Assembly: GCA_023387375.1 (NCBI GenBank)
Contig: JAEWIE010000041.1
Span: 1-64,000 of the forward strand
Source of the DNA: Bacteroidota bacterium
GTDB lineage: Bacteria > Bacteroidota > Bacteroidia > Flavobacteriales > Weeksellaceae
Length of the DNA: 64,000 bases
Reading direction: 5' to 3'
The position numbers were made by a program, and so were the translations under genes. The notes beneath the pieces are model-generated. The model saw only the letters and a program-made list of their open reading frames with translations, was not told the origin of the DNA and ran no database searches. Shown here piece after piece: positions 26,061 through 34,827 of the stretch (positions within the stretch are counted from its first letter, which is position 1; the number at the start of each line of letters is the position of its first letter).

Positions 26061-26068
26061 TATTTTTG
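26061..26068 (+). promoter_or_regulatory. -7 box for lptG, leaderless spacing
   Basis: TATTTTTG lies 5 bp before the ATG at 26074, with TTG (26041-26043) 17 bp upstream. Transcription should start at the initiation codon. Confidence 0.6.
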
Positions 26069-26073
26069 CCGTA

Positions 26074-27531
26074 ATGAAATTACTAGACCGCTATATAATT
26101 AAGACCTTTTTAGGGCCGTTTTTTTTTATCTTCAGCGTGCTGTTCTTTATTTTCATTGTGAACATCATTTGGATTCAGATGTCTCAGTTCATGGGCAAAG
26201 GGCTTAGTACCTTTGAAATCATCAAACTTTTATTCTATATGGGGGCGACCGTGGTAGGAATGGTACTTCCACTTACGATCCTACTCTCCTCTATTATGAC
26301 CTTTGGGGATTTTGGTGAGCGTTATGAACTCGCTGCGATGAAAGCCGCCGGAATTTCTCTCGTGCGCGTGATGATGCCTTTATTCCTTGTGAATGTCATC
26401 CTTGCGAGTATCCTCTTTGTTTTTCAAAATAATATTACACCCGACTTTCAAAGAAAGGCGAAAAACATGCTGTATAATATTGCAGCCACAAAACCTGCCT
26501 TAAACTTTACCCCAGGACAGTTCATACATGAACTTCCTGGCTTTGCCGTAAAATTTGATGAAATTTCAGGTGAAAATGCAGAAAACTTAAAAGGAGTCTT
26601 TATTCACAAATCAACCAATATTTATGAGGATCAGCAGGCCATTGTAGCGAAGAGCGGAAAATTCGTTCCTGCCGCAGATAAAAACTATCTAAAGCTACTT
26701 CTCTTCGACGGGTATGTCTTTGAAGATAATTACAAAAACAAGGATTATTATCAGCGTTTAAAACAGCCCAATCAAGCTATTAAGTTCGACACTCTGGTTT
26801 CTCATTTTGACGTGAGTGAGCTCATTAGCAGTGCCATCGAAAAGGAACAAATCACGGACGACTACCGCTTTCAAACCTACGGTCAAATAGACCACACGAT
26901 TGTAGAGAGAAAAAAAGAGAACAAAGAGATCGTCTCAGGTATGGGCCTTTCTCTCGTGAGCCAGGCCAACAATTATATTCAAATTATTGAGGCCAATAAA
27001 AAGGAGGACCAAAAATTGAAACCTCAGTACAAGCTCGATACTCTTAAAAGTGACAAGAAATTAGAAGTCCTCTATTCTGCTTACAACAAAATAGAGGCGC
27101 AGAAAAACGAACTAAAAGGTAAGGAAGAACAGATGTATGGAATCATCAAGTTTCAAAATAAGATGATCATGCACCAGCAGCGTATCTTCGCATACTCCAT
27201 TACGTGTCTCATCTTTTTTCTCATTGGAGCCAGCCTAGGAAGCATCATTCGAAAAGGAGGTGTGGGTCTTCCCGTGGTGATTGCCATTGTCATCTTTATT
27301 ATCTTTTACGTGATGAATCTAACGGTTGAAAACCTGTCTTGGAAAGGAAAGATGAATGCCTATTTGGCGGCCTGGATTCCAAATCTAGTACTCTTCCCTT
27401 TTGCGCTATGGCTTACAATTAAAGCGGTAAGAGATTCCCAACTCTTTGATGTGGAAAAATACCGTGCTTTATTCAAGCCACTGATCGCAAGATTTCAGAA
27501 GAAACCTGAAGAACACAAACGCTATCAATAG
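26074..27531 (+). CDS. lptG: LptF/LptG family permease (YjgP/YjgQ)
   Basis: The 485-residue protein starts MKLLDRYIIKTFLGPF, the typical amphipathic start of LptF/G. It has three N-terminal membrane segments, the GERYELAAMKAAGIS coupling loop near 84, a periplasmic jellyroll-like domain from about 125 to 370, and three C-terminal membrane segments. It is the membrane part of the ABC transporter that extracts lipopolysaccharide. An upstream in-frame TTG exists inside the promoter and is not the start. The periplasmic region is longer than in E. coli, as in other Bacteroidota. Confidence 0.9.
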   Translation: MKLLDRYIIKTFLGPFFFIFSVLFFIFIVNIIWIQMSQFMGKGLSTFEIIKLLFYMGATVVGMVLPLTILLSSIMTFGDFGERYELAAMKAAGISLVRVMMPLFLVNVILASILFVFQNNITPDFQRKAKNMLYNIAATKPALNFTPGQFIHELPGFAVKFDEISGENAENLKGVFIHKSTNIYEDQQAIVAKSGKFVPAADKNYLKLLLFDGYVFEDNYKNKDYYQRLKQPNQAIKFDTLVSHFDVSELISSAIEKEQITDDYRFQTYGQIDHTIVERKKENKEIVSGMGLSLVSQANNYIQIIEANKKEDQKLKPQYKLDTLKSDKKLEVLYSAYNKIEAQKNELKGKEEQMYGIIKFQNKMIMHQQRIFAYSITCLIFFLIGASLGSIIRKGGVGLPVVIAIVIFIIFYVMNLTVENLSWKGKMNAYLAAWIPNLVLFPFALWLTIKAVRDSQLFDVEKYRALFKPLIARFQKKPEEHKRYQ

Positions 27532-27719
27532 ATTGGTTTTAAATCGAAAGAAGCAAAAGCCTGCCTTAGCACTATCGATTCTCAAATGATGCGTGGCAAA
27601 TAAATAGGTGCTGACACTAGCAAGAAAATTCTCTTAGAAATTACAAAACAAATTTTCTAGGGTTCAGCTCTAAACGAAGCAAAAATCGGATTTTCAACAA
27701 AGACCAAAGGAATTAAAAA

Positions 27720-27751
27720 AAAAAGGAATCTCTTGATTGAGACTCCTTTTT
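27720..27751. terminator. Bidirectional terminator between lptG and frr
   Basis: The arms at 27720-27732 (GGAATCTC preceded by five A) and 27739-27751 (GAGACTCC followed by five T) pair over 13 bp with one mismatch; the loop is TTGATT. It serves the convergent lptG and frr genes. The 188 bp before it show only AT-rich sequence. Confidence 0.85.
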
Positions 27752-27773
27752 ATATTAGGTAAGAAAGCGAGGA

Positions 27774-28328
27774 TTACACCTTCATGATGTCTGCTTCTTT
27801 TACTTTAAATTGTTCATCGATTAATTTTACAAACTGGTCCGTTAATTCTTGTACGGATGCCTCGGTTTGTTTCACCAAGTCTTCTGAAATTCCGTCCAAT
27901 TTTTTAAGTTCCTTCATTCCTTCTTGACGTGCGTTACGAACCGTCACTTTGCTCTGCTCCGCTTCGGCTTTCGCTTGCTTGGCAAGTTCTCTTCTTCTTT
28001 CCTCAGTTAGTGGAGGTACATTCAAAATAATGTTGTCTCCATTGTTGGAAGGGGCAAACCCTAAATTGGAATCAATAATTCCCTTTTCAATGGAACGGAT
28101 CGCCGTGCGATCCCAAGGTTGAATTGAAATGGTCATGGCATCGGGAACCGAAATGTTTGCCACTTGAGAAAGAGGGGTTGGCGCACCGTAGTATTCAACC
28201 ATGACATCTTGCACCATTGTAGTTGAAGCCCTTCCCGCTCGAATCTTTTGAAACGCATGTTCTAAGTGTCTGATTGCGGCGTTCATTTCTTCATTTACGG
28301 ACTCCACAATTAAATCTAATTCTTCCAT
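27774..28328 (-). CDS. frr: Ribosome recycling factor
   Basis: The 184-residue protein starts MEELDLIVESVNEEM and matches RRF: KIRAGRASTTMVQDVMVEYYGAPTPLSQVA near 27-56, then IQPWDR and GDNIILNVPPLTEERR near 97-113. With EF-G it splits post-termination ribosomes. A longer frame reaches 28358, but the 184-residue form equals the family length. It follows pyrH by 65 bp, the usual gene pair. Confidence 0.95.
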   Translation of the reverse strand: MEELDLIVESVNEEMNAAIRHLEHAFQKIRAGRASTTMVQDVMVEYYGAPTPLSQVANISVPDAMTISIQPWDRTAIRSIEKGIIDSNLGFAPSNNGDNIILNVPPLTEERRRELAKQAKAEAEQSKVTVRNARQEGMKELKKLDGISEDLVKQTEASVQELTDQFVKLIDEQFKVKEADIMKV

Positions 28329-28393
28329 TACGTATATATAATTTGATAAGTTACACACTATTTGTTTTGCTTTGAATCTTGCTCCAAAAAAGA

Positions 28394-29098
28394 TTAGTTC
28401 ACAAGAGTTCCCACATTTTCGCCTTGTACCACTTTAAGCAAATTGTCCTGTTTGTTCATATCAAACACGAGAATAGGCAAATGATTTTCATGGCTTAAAG
28501 TAAATGCGGTCATGTCCATTACTTTTAAGTTCTTTTCAAAGACCTCTTTAAAGCTTAAGGAATTAAATTTCACTGCATCGGCATTGGTTTCAGGGTCACT
28601 ATCGTAGATTCCATCCACGCGGGTTCCTTTTAAGATGACATCCGCTCCAATCTCAATGGCACGAAGTGTCGCTGCTGTATCTGTAGTGAAATAAGGATTC
28701 CCTGTACCGGCTCCAAAAATAACCACTCGTCCTTTTTCTAAGTGACGCGTGGCACGCCTCTTAATAAATGGTTCTGCCACTTTATCCATTTCAATGGCAC
28801 TTTGCAAACGGGTAAAAACCCCAAGGTTTTCAAGAGCTCCTTGAAGAGCCATTCCATTTATAACTGTGGCCAGCATTCCCATGTAATCTCCTTGTACGCG
28901 GTCCATTCCGTTGGCCGCACCTGCAAGTCCTCGGAAAATATTTCCTCCTCCTATGACGATCGCCACTTGGCATCCCAGATCCACTACCTTTTTGATTTCT
29001 TTAGCGTACTGATCTAGACGATTGTTATCAATTCCATAGGAACGTTCTCCCATCAGGGCTTCTCCACTTAATTTTAGAAGGATTCTTTGGTATTTCAT
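28394..29098 (-). CDS. pyrH: Uridylate kinase
   Basis: The 234-residue amino acid kinase-fold protein has LLKLSGEALMGE near 7-18, VIGGGNIFRG near 48-57, and GTGNPYFTTDTAA near 131-143. It phosphorylates UMP to UDP in pyrimidine synthesis. It is upstream of frr on the same strand. Confidence 0.95.
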   Translation of the reverse strand: MKYQRILLKLSGEALMGERSYGIDNNRLDQYAKEIKKVVDLGCQVAIVIGGGNIFRGLAGAANGMDRVQGDYMGMLATVINGMALQGALENLGVFTRLQSAIEMDKVAEPFIKRRATRHLEKGRVVIFGAGTGNPYFTTDTAATLRAIEIGADVILKGTRVDGIYDSDPETNADAVKFNSLSFKEVFEKNLKVMDMTAFTLSHENHLPILVFDMNKQDNLLKVVQGENVGTLVN

Positions 29099-29118
29099 TT
29101 CATTTATTTTCCTGAATG

Positions 29119-29126
29119 CAAATATA
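29119..29126 (-). promoter_or_regulatory. -7 box for pyrH-frr
   Basis: The minus strand reads TATATTTG, 20 bp before the pyrH ATG. Confidence 0.55.
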
Positions 29127-29198
29127 GGGAAATGTCCATAATTTGTGGCCTAGCATTTAAAATAACCCTTTAATTTTTGAAGCTCTTTTTAAATAACT

Positions 29199-29206
29199 TA
29201 CTTTTG
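29199..29206 (+). promoter_or_regulatory. -7 box for cmk
   Basis: TACTTTTG matches TAnnTTTG and leaves a leader of about 60 nt before the ATG at 29275. Confidence 0.45.
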
Positions 29207-29274
29207 TAGGGCAATTTTTCAATGTACGTCACTTTGAACCCTTGCGAAATGATTAATAATAAACTTCTTTCTTT

Positions 29275-29949
29275 ATGAACCGTAAACCTGTCATTGCCAT
29301 GGATGGATTTTCCTCCACAGGAAAAAGTTCAATTTCTCAAGAAATTGCCAAGAAATTAGGGTTAATCCACCTAGACACTGGAGCTCTGTACCGTGGAATT
29401 ACCTATTATGCGATAAGCAATTGCCGCTCAAAAGAGATGGCTATTGATTTAGAAAAGCTCTATTCCCAGTTTGACCAGATTGAACTTGAGTTTAGGCAAA
29501 ATGAAAATGAGCTAGAACTCTATCTCAATGGACATAATATCGCCATGGAAATCCGTTCTCCAGAAGTGAGCGATTATGTGAGTTTTATTGCAAAGCAGGC
29601 TCCCGTCAGAGACTTTTTACTTTCTACTCAGCGACAAATCGCCAAAAAAGGAGGGGTTATTATGGACGGCCGTGATATTGGTACGACGGTGCTTCCCGAG
29701 GCTGATTATAAATTTTTTCTTACCGCTAGTATAGACGAAAGAACGAACCGTAGATATCTTGAACTTCTTTCTTTTGGACAGCAAACAAGCAAAGAGGAAG
29801 TAAAAAAGAACCTTGCCCGGCGTGACAAGATGGACAGTGAACGAGAAGTATCTCCTCTTCGTCAGGCAGAAGATGCCATTTTGATTGACAATACCACTCT
29901 GACTAAAGAACAGACCATTGCACTCATTTTATCACATATTTCAACCTAA
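29275..29949 (+). CDS. cmk: Cytidylate kinase
   Basis: The 224-residue P-loop protein has GFSSTGKSSISQEIAKKL near 11-28, HLDTGALYRGITYYA near 32-46 and MDGRDIGTTVLPEADYKFFLTA near 136. It phosphorylates CMP and dCMP. It stands alone on the plus strand opposite pyrH, with a separate promoter. Length is typical. Confidence 0.95.
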   Translation: MNRKPVIAMDGFSSTGKSSISQEIAKKLGLIHLDTGALYRGITYYAISNCRSKEMAIDLEKLYSQFDQIELEFRQNENELELYLNGHNIAMEIRSPEVSDYVSFIAKQAPVRDFLLSTQRQIAKKGGVIMDGRDIGTTVLPEADYKFFLTASIDERTNRRYLELLSFGQQTSKEEVKKNLARRDKMDSEREVSPLRQAEDAILIDNTTLTKEQTIALILSHIST

Positions 29950-30106
29950 ATTTAGGATTAACAGCCAATTTTGAGCAAAAAAACGAAAAAATAACATAAT
30001 TCCCACCTTCTTCCCTATTACGATCCCTAGGTTTCACTTTTGGCATTTTTGTTGCACTTAAATAAACGACCTTTAAACGATTAATAACATCAAAATTCAA
30101 GAACAA

Positions 30107-30520
30107 ATGGCAAAAAAAGGAAATAATACAGCGGCCGTATTGGCAGGACTTTTAGCAGGAGCAGCTGCAGGTGTAGTATTAGGAATGCTTTATGCACCTG
30201 AAGAAGGGAAAGAAACAAGAAAAAAAATCAAAGCCAAAGCGGACGATCTGGCTCACCAAGCTCAAGAGCAGTATGGAAAAACCTCTGAGCAGGTGAAACA
30301 GCAGTACGGAAAGACCGCAGAAAAGGTAAAAGATCAATACGGAGTTGTTTCCGAAAAAGTAAAAGATCAATTCAATCAAATTTCCTCACAAGTGAAGGAG
30401 ACCGCTGAAAAGGTATCGAATTCGGTAAAAGAAGGCTACGACAAATACAAAAGCCAAGCGGCAGGAACCGTCGCAGAAGTCTCAAAAGACATTGAGACGG
30501 AACTAGACGCCTTAAAATAA
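30107..30520 (+). CDS. YtxH-domain membrane protein with 11-residue repeats
   Basis: The 137-residue protein has a Gly/Ala-rich membrane helix AAVLAGLLAGAAAGVVLG (9-26) followed by the YtxH hallmark LYAPEEGKETRKKIK. It then has a long amphipathic helix of five 11-residue repeats (residues 55-109). This layout resembles the tail-anchored stress proteins YqjD/ElaB with the anchor at the other end. With the holin-like and third gene downstream it forms a cassette like E. coli yqjD-yqjE-yqjK. A strong terminator separates it from them, so it can be expressed alone. A stress role is inferred. Confidence 0.85.
   Translation: MAKKGNNTAAVLAGLLAGAAAGVVLGMLYAPEEGKETRKKIKAKADDLAHQAQEQYGKTSEQVKQQYGKTAEKVKDQYGVVSEKVKDQFNQISSQVKETAEKVSNSVKEGYDKYKSQAAGTVAEVSKDIETELDALK
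30269..30433 (+). repeat. Five hendecad repeats in the YtxH protein
   Basis: Successive 11-residue units QYGKTSEQVKQ, QYGKTAEKVKD, QYGVVSEKVKD, QFNQISSQVKE and TAEKVSNSVKE are coded here. The first three are close copies, the last two have drifted. Such repeats form long amphipathic or right-handed coiled helices, as in apolipoproteins and LEA proteins. Confidence 0.85.
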
Positions 30521-30560
30521 ATGTAGGCGCCTTTCTCCAAGGCTAGGCAATTAAATATTT

Positions 30561-30598
30561 ATGGGAAACTTAGCTTTTTTTAAGTTTCCCATTTTTTG
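30561..30598 (+). terminator. Terminator after the YtxH gene
   Basis: A perfect 12-bp stem (30561-30572 with 30581-30592; arms contain GGGAAACTTA and TAAGTTTCCC) has a T-rich loop and is followed by TTTTTT. Confidence 0.85.
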
Positions 30599-30625
30599 TA
30601 AATTCACACCAAATTTCTATCACGC

Positions 30626-30934
30626 ATGATTCATCTCGTTAAAGAATACGCTAGCAAACGACTCGAGCTTTTGAAATTAGAAGCCACTGAAAAATCATCA
30701 AAAGGAGCTGGACTTCTTGTTTTCATCAGCCTGACGGCTTTGGCTGCTCTATTTTTCGTTGTTTTATTTAATATTGGCATCGGACTCTATATTGGTTCCC
30801 TACTTGGGAATTACGGATATGGAGTGCTTATTGTGGCTGGCTTTTATCTACTTATGTTACTGTTACTTTTTCTTTTAAAAAAATCAATCATGACCAAAGT
30901 AGCAGGAGGAATCATCAAATTTATAAACGACTAA
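30626..30934 (+). CDS. Phage-holin-family (YqjE-like) small membrane protein
   Basis: The 102-residue protein has a charged N-terminal helix (MIHLVKEYASKRLELLKLEATEK) and two membrane segments near 28-50 and 62-85, the PF07332 layout. Despite the family name there is no prophage here. In E. coli the relative YqjE sits between yqjD and yqjK. The next gene starts 4 bp after its stop. Confidence 0.78.
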   Translation: MIHLVKEYASKRLELLKLEATEKSSKGAGLLVFISLTALAALFFVVLFNIGIGLYIGSLLGNYGYGVLIVAGFYLLMLLLLFLLKKSIMTKVAGGIIKFIND

Positions 30935-30938
30935 GATT

Positions 30939-31430
30939 ATGGCCAAAATCACGACCATCGAGGAGCTAAGAAAAAGAAAGCTCGAACTCAAGGCCGAAGT
31001 GGAGCAACTAGAAGGCCTATTAACCTTTGAAAGTCCAAAGGAATCCTTAAGTGTTCTCAGTGGAGGACTCTCCGATCAGTTTTTAACCGAAAAAGTAGCC
31101 AAAGACGGTGAAACAAAACTGGCCATTAAAACGGCTCCCATAATCAAAGGCCTTGGAAACTCACTGCTTGGAAAAAAAAGTAGCCGTTCCCTTCTTGCTT
31201 TTGATCACACAAATGCACAGTCCAACTTACTTGAAACTTCTCTGAAGTTAGGAACAGCTGCTCTCGTAGGAAATTTAGCGAAGAAAAGCATTAGGAGCAA
31301 AAGTTGGAGAAATAGAATTTTAGGACTTGTTCTAATTTATGTGGCGCCAATGGCTCTTCGATTTCTACGATCCAAGCTAGAGACCTATGAGAAAAACAAA
31401 AGTGTCTCAAGCTTAGAAAAACTGATCTAG
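30939..31430 (+). CDS. Hypothetical membrane-associated protein, third gene of the YtxH cassette
   Basis: I do not recognise a named family in this 163-residue protein. It has an N-terminal coiled coil (IEELRKRKLELKAEVEQLEG), a Ser/Lys-rich middle, and one hydrophobic helix near the C-terminus (ILGLVLIYVAPMALRFL). It is probably cotranscribed with the holin-like gene (4-bp gap). Its place matches yqjK in E. coli, though no sequence likeness is claimed. Confidence 0.65.
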   Translation: MAKITTIEELRKRKLELKAEVEQLEGLLTFESPKESLSVLSGGLSDQFLTEKVAKDGETKLAIKTAPIIKGLGNSLLGKKSSRSLLAFDHTNAQSNLLETSLKLGTAALVGNLAKKSIRSKSWRNRILGLVLIYVAPMALRFLRSKLETYEKNKSVSSLEKLI

Positions 31431-31451
31431 CGCTTTATTTTAAGCCCGCAG

Positions 31452-32192
31452 TTATCGGTTTGAAAAATAAGCCCCTAAAATAATACCCGTGGCCATCGAG
31501 ACGTTTAAACTCTCAGTGGCGCTATTATTCCCAAATTGGGGAATGGTAAGCGTGCGTTCTAAAAGAGACTCAATATGGGGGCGAATGCCATTTCCCTCAT
31601 TGCCTAATATAAGGTTAACTTTTTCTGGAAACGAAAACTGATACAAGTTTTCTCCTTGCATATCTGTGCCCACAGCTGTATGCTCTGACTGAGAAAGGAA
31701 AGTAGGAAGATCTAAATAATGAATCTTCACTCTTGTAAAAGATCCCATTGAGGCCTGAATAACTTTTGGATTGTATAAATCCACCGTGTCCTTGCTACAG
31801 AGGATTTGCTCGATCCCAAACCAATCGGCTAGACGAATGATAGTGCCTAAATTACCCGGATCTTGCAAACCGTCTAAAACCAAATTTAACCTGGTCTCAC
31901 TTAAAACCGAAGTTTCTTCATTTAATTCCACAAGCGCGAGAGAATCTTTCGGATGTTTTAAAAAACTGATTTTTTGAAGCTCGCTTGGCCTAATTTCTGT
32001 AATCAAGTCTTTATCTATAGACTTTTGCGAAAGAGAGTCGGGCTCTATGGAGAAAATTTGTTTAATTTTATAATCGGAATTAATAAGTTCAGTGATGGTT
32101 TTGTTCCCCTCAACCAAAAACAAATTGTATTTTTGTCTGAACTTCTTTTTATCTAAAGACTGTATAACTTTTATAGTATGAGCGGTAAGCAT
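31452..32192 (-). CDS. SpoU/TrmH family RNA 2'-O-methyltransferase
   Basis: The protein of about 246 residues starts MLTAHTIKVIQSL. It has an N-terminal substrate domain (KYNLFLVEGNKTITEL) and the knotted SPOUT domain with all three motifs: DGLQDPGNLGTIIRLADWFG, LILGNEGNGI and ESLNVSMATGIIL. It methylates a ribose in tRNA or rRNA; the exact target cannot be told. Its start codon lies inside the first codons of the divergent TamA-like gene. Confidence 0.88.
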   Translation of the reverse strand: MLTAHTIKVIQSLDKKKFRQKYNLFLVEGNKTITELINSDYKIKQIFSIEPDSLSQKSIDKDLITEIRPSELQKISFLKHPKDSLALVELNEETSVLSETRLNLVLDGLQDPGNLGTIIRLADWFGIEQILCSKDTVDLYNPKVIQASMGSFTRVKIHYLDLPTFLSQSEHTAVGTDMQGENLYQFSFPEKVNLILGNEGNGIRPHIESLLERTLTIPQFGNNSATESLNVSMATGIILGAYFSNR

Positions 32193-34751
32193 TGCAAGAA
32201 ATATTTTCAAAAGTATCACATATTTTTTTCTGTCGCAACATCCCTGGGTGTTCTTTACGCCTGTAGCACGACAAAAAAGGTACCCGATGGGGAATATTTA
32301 CTTGTGAAAAACAAATTTGAATATTTAGATTCAAAAGTGCATTCCAGTGAGCTTCCCGACTATGTGCGTCAATCTCCTAACAAAAAGGCTCTATTTTTAT
32401 TTCCGATCGGTCTAATGGCCTACAATTTGGCGAGTCCAAAATACGACACTCTACTTTCGGAGTACATGACCTACCCTTCTGAGATCCGGGATCAAAAACT
32501 TCGGGATTCTCTCTTTTTAAAATACGATATGCCTGAGGATGTAGGCAAGAATCTTTTTATGGATCGTTTTTTACACACCATAGGGCAGCCTCCTGTTATT
32601 TTAGATCAAAGCCAAACCGAAAACAGTGCAAGCAACATTCGAAAACGTCTTGTCTTTCGAGGGTATTGGGATGCGGATGTTAAATTCAACCATAAGTTAG
32701 ATTCAAGCGCTAAAAAAGCGCAGGTTGAATACCAAATTAAGCATAACGAGCCCACGAAAATCTCCGAGTACTATTACGATATACCCGATCCCAACATCAA
32801 GGCGGCCTACGAAAGTCAATACGAGAAAAGCAAAATCTTAACAGGCGATGTTTTAGACCAGACCAAGTTAGAGGACGAGGTGGATAGAATCACTCAGCAA
32901 ATGCGAAGTGAAGGCTACTATCGTTTTAACGCGAGCAACGAAGAAATTTATTTCACAGCCGATACGCTTCAGAGTCGAAAAAACGTACCCCTAGTGATGG
33001 AGATCCATAAGGACTCCCTTAACACTCCCTACAAGAAGGCAACGATTGGCGATATTAAGGTTTACCTACTTGAGACCATGGAAGATGTTCCTCTCACCGT
33101 GAAAGATTCTCTAAGAGGAATTAACATCTACAAACTTGACGATCAGTACAAAACAGCTGCACTTTGGAGACCTATTATTCTTCGAAATGGAGAAATCTAT
33201 GACCAAGGAAATTTAGACCTTACCAAACGAAACCTCTCGGCGATGAATAATTTTAGTATTATCAATTACGAAGAGGATTTACGAAAAAATTCAGACAGCA
33301 TTATTGACGTGGCCTACTACCTGGCTCCTCTGCCTAAGTACGATTTAAGAACCGCCTTAGATTTAAGTTATTCGCAAATTCTTAATTTCGGTCTGGCTCC
33401 CTCTGTGGATTTAACGACCCGTAATATCTTTGGTGGAGCGGAAAACTTAACTATAGGACTCTCTGGAATTGTAGGAAGCGTAAAGGACACCAAGAACTTA
33501 GACAAACGTTCGATCGCATACGAAGTTTCTGCGCAAGGAACCCTTAGTTTTCCGCGCCTATTACTACCGTTCCGCTCGTATAAGCTCTTTCCTAAACGCT
33601 ACTCTCCCACTTCTAATATTAATTTAGGAGTGAGTGTACAAAATAACATTGGACTGGGTAGAATTTCCTTTAATACGGGGCTTAATTACTTTGCCAATGT
33701 GAACGACGTGGTGACTCACCGCCTCTCGCTTTTCAATACTCAGTTAAGCTTAACCCAGAACAAAGATCGCTACTACGAGTACTTTCCAAAAGATGGCGAA
33801 TTCAGAGACCAAATGTTCCAACTCTATTCCCCCGCGCTTTATGATGAATTCCTGCAGGGGCAAATTACTTCTGATGAAGTATCAAGTCTAATTCTCCAAG
33901 ATGTGCCTTACCAGGAAAATTTAGCAGGGGCTGATTTAGACCTTTTCAATAACTTCCGTCAATCGATCATAAACAAAGATAGACAAACCCAAGACGTTTT
34001 AATTTCTTCTTTCGTCTACAATTTTATATACAACGAAATTGGAAAGAAAGATCGAATTAATCCTTTCTATTTTAACGGCAAAATTGAAACGGCGGGAAAT
34101 CTCCTTGGACTTTTTGCCAAAGAGGCGTCACAAAGTGAAGGAATTGCAGCTCAAAACGAGCAAAAAACCCTATTCAATATTCCCTATTCTCAATTTGTCA
34201 AGTTCGATTTTGATGTGCGCAAGTACTTTCAATTCTTTGACAACAAACACACCCTTGCACTTCGCCAGTTCGTTGGCATCGGGATTCCTTACGGCAATTC
34301 CTCTACAATGCCTTTTGTGCGCTCTTATTTCAACGGAGGATCAAATGACATTCGAGCCTGGAGAGTCTTTGGAGGACTTGGACCTGCCGATTCTCAATTG
34401 GACGAACGGGTAAGAGCCTATGTGATGGACAATATTAAGCTCACGACCAATATTGAATACAGAATGCCTTTTTCCACTATGTTTGAGGGAGCTGCATTTA
34501 TAGACGCAGGAAATATATGGAGTCTTAAAGATAGCGGATTTGGAGATCAGTTTAAATTCAGCAAATTCATCTCTCAAATGGGAGTGGGTGCCGGCCTTGG
34601 ACTTAGAGTCAATGTCGCCTACATCACACTTCGTCTCGATGCGGCATGGAAGGTGCATGATCCCAACCGTCCCGAGGGAGATCGGTGGGTGATTAGTAAA
34701 TGGCAACCCTTTAAGCCTACGCTTAACTTCGCCTTTGGATATCCGTTCTAA
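32178..34751 (+). CDS. TamA/BamA-like outer membrane protein, lipid-anchored
   Basis: The 857-residue protein has a lipoprotein signal with lipobox VLYAC (Cys near 29), POTRA-like domains to about 390, and a C-terminal 16-strand Omp85-type barrel with RSYFNGGSNDIRAWR near 715 and a terminal aromatic (GYPF). The GGxxxxRG-like loop marks Omp85 proteins. It probably inserts or moves proteins or lipids at the outer membrane. The ATG overlaps the methyltransferase start by 15 bp on the opposite strand; no later Met precedes the signal peptide. Confidence 0.85.
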   Translation: MSGKHCKKYFQKYHIFFSVATSLGVLYACSTTKKVPDGEYLLVKNKFEYLDSKVHSSELPDYVRQSPNKKALFLFPIGLMAYNLASPKYDTLLSEYMTYPSEIRDQKLRDSLFLKYDMPEDVGKNLFMDRFLHTIGQPPVILDQSQTENSASNIRKRLVFRGYWDADVKFNHKLDSSAKKAQVEYQIKHNEPTKISEYYYDIPDPNIKAAYESQYEKSKILTGDVLDQTKLEDEVDRITQQMRSEGYYRFNASNEEIYFTADTLQSRKNVPLVMEIHKDSLNTPYKKATIGDIKVYLLETMEDVPLTVKDSLRGINIYKLDDQYKTAALWRPIILRNGEIYDQGNLDLTKRNLSAMNNFSIINYEEDLRKNSDSIIDVAYYLAPLPKYDLRTALDLSYSQILNFGLAPSVDLTTRNIFGGAENLTIGLSGIVGSVKDTKNLDKRSIAYEVSAQGTLSFPRLLLPFRSYKLFPKRYSPTSNINLGVSVQNNIGLGRISFNTGLNYFANVNDVVTHRLSLFNTQLSLTQNKDRYYEYFPKDGEFRDQMFQLYSPALYDEFLQGQITSDEVSSLILQDVPYQENLAGADLDLFNNFRQSIINKDRQTQDVLISSFVYNFIYNEIGKKDRINPFYFNGKIETAGNLLGLFAKEASQSEGIAAQNEQKTLFNIPYSQFVKFDFDVRKYFQFFDNKHTLALRQFVGIGIPYGNSSTMPFVRSYFNGGSNDIRAWRVFGGLGPADSQLDERVRAYVMDNIKLTTNIEYRMPFSTMFEGAAFIDAGNIWSLKDSGFGDQFKFSKFISQMGVGAGLGLRVNVAYITLRLDAAWKVHDPNRPEGDRWVISKWQPFKPTLNFAFGYPF

Positions 34752-34772
34752 TTTGGATCTACTGTATAAAAT

Positions 34773-34809
34773 AAAAAGAGCCTTGCATATAGAATGCAAG
34801 GCTCTTTTT
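34773..34809. terminator. Bidirectional terminator between the TamA-like gene and clpS
   Basis: A perfect 16-bp stem joins 34773-34788 and 34794-34809 (core GAGCCTTGCAT/ATGCAAGGCTC) with loop ATAGA and A/T tails on both sides. Confidence 0.93.
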
Positions 34810-34827
34810 GTATACGTCGCAAAAACT

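Noticed and set aside
27632..27660. Hairpin AGAAAATT/AATTTTCT after lptG
   Set aside because: Long loop and weak pairing; the strong terminator at 27720-27751 explains the region better.
30626..30934. Holin gene as a sign of a prophage
   Set aside because: The family is YqjE-like and common in chromosomes; no phage genes are nearby.
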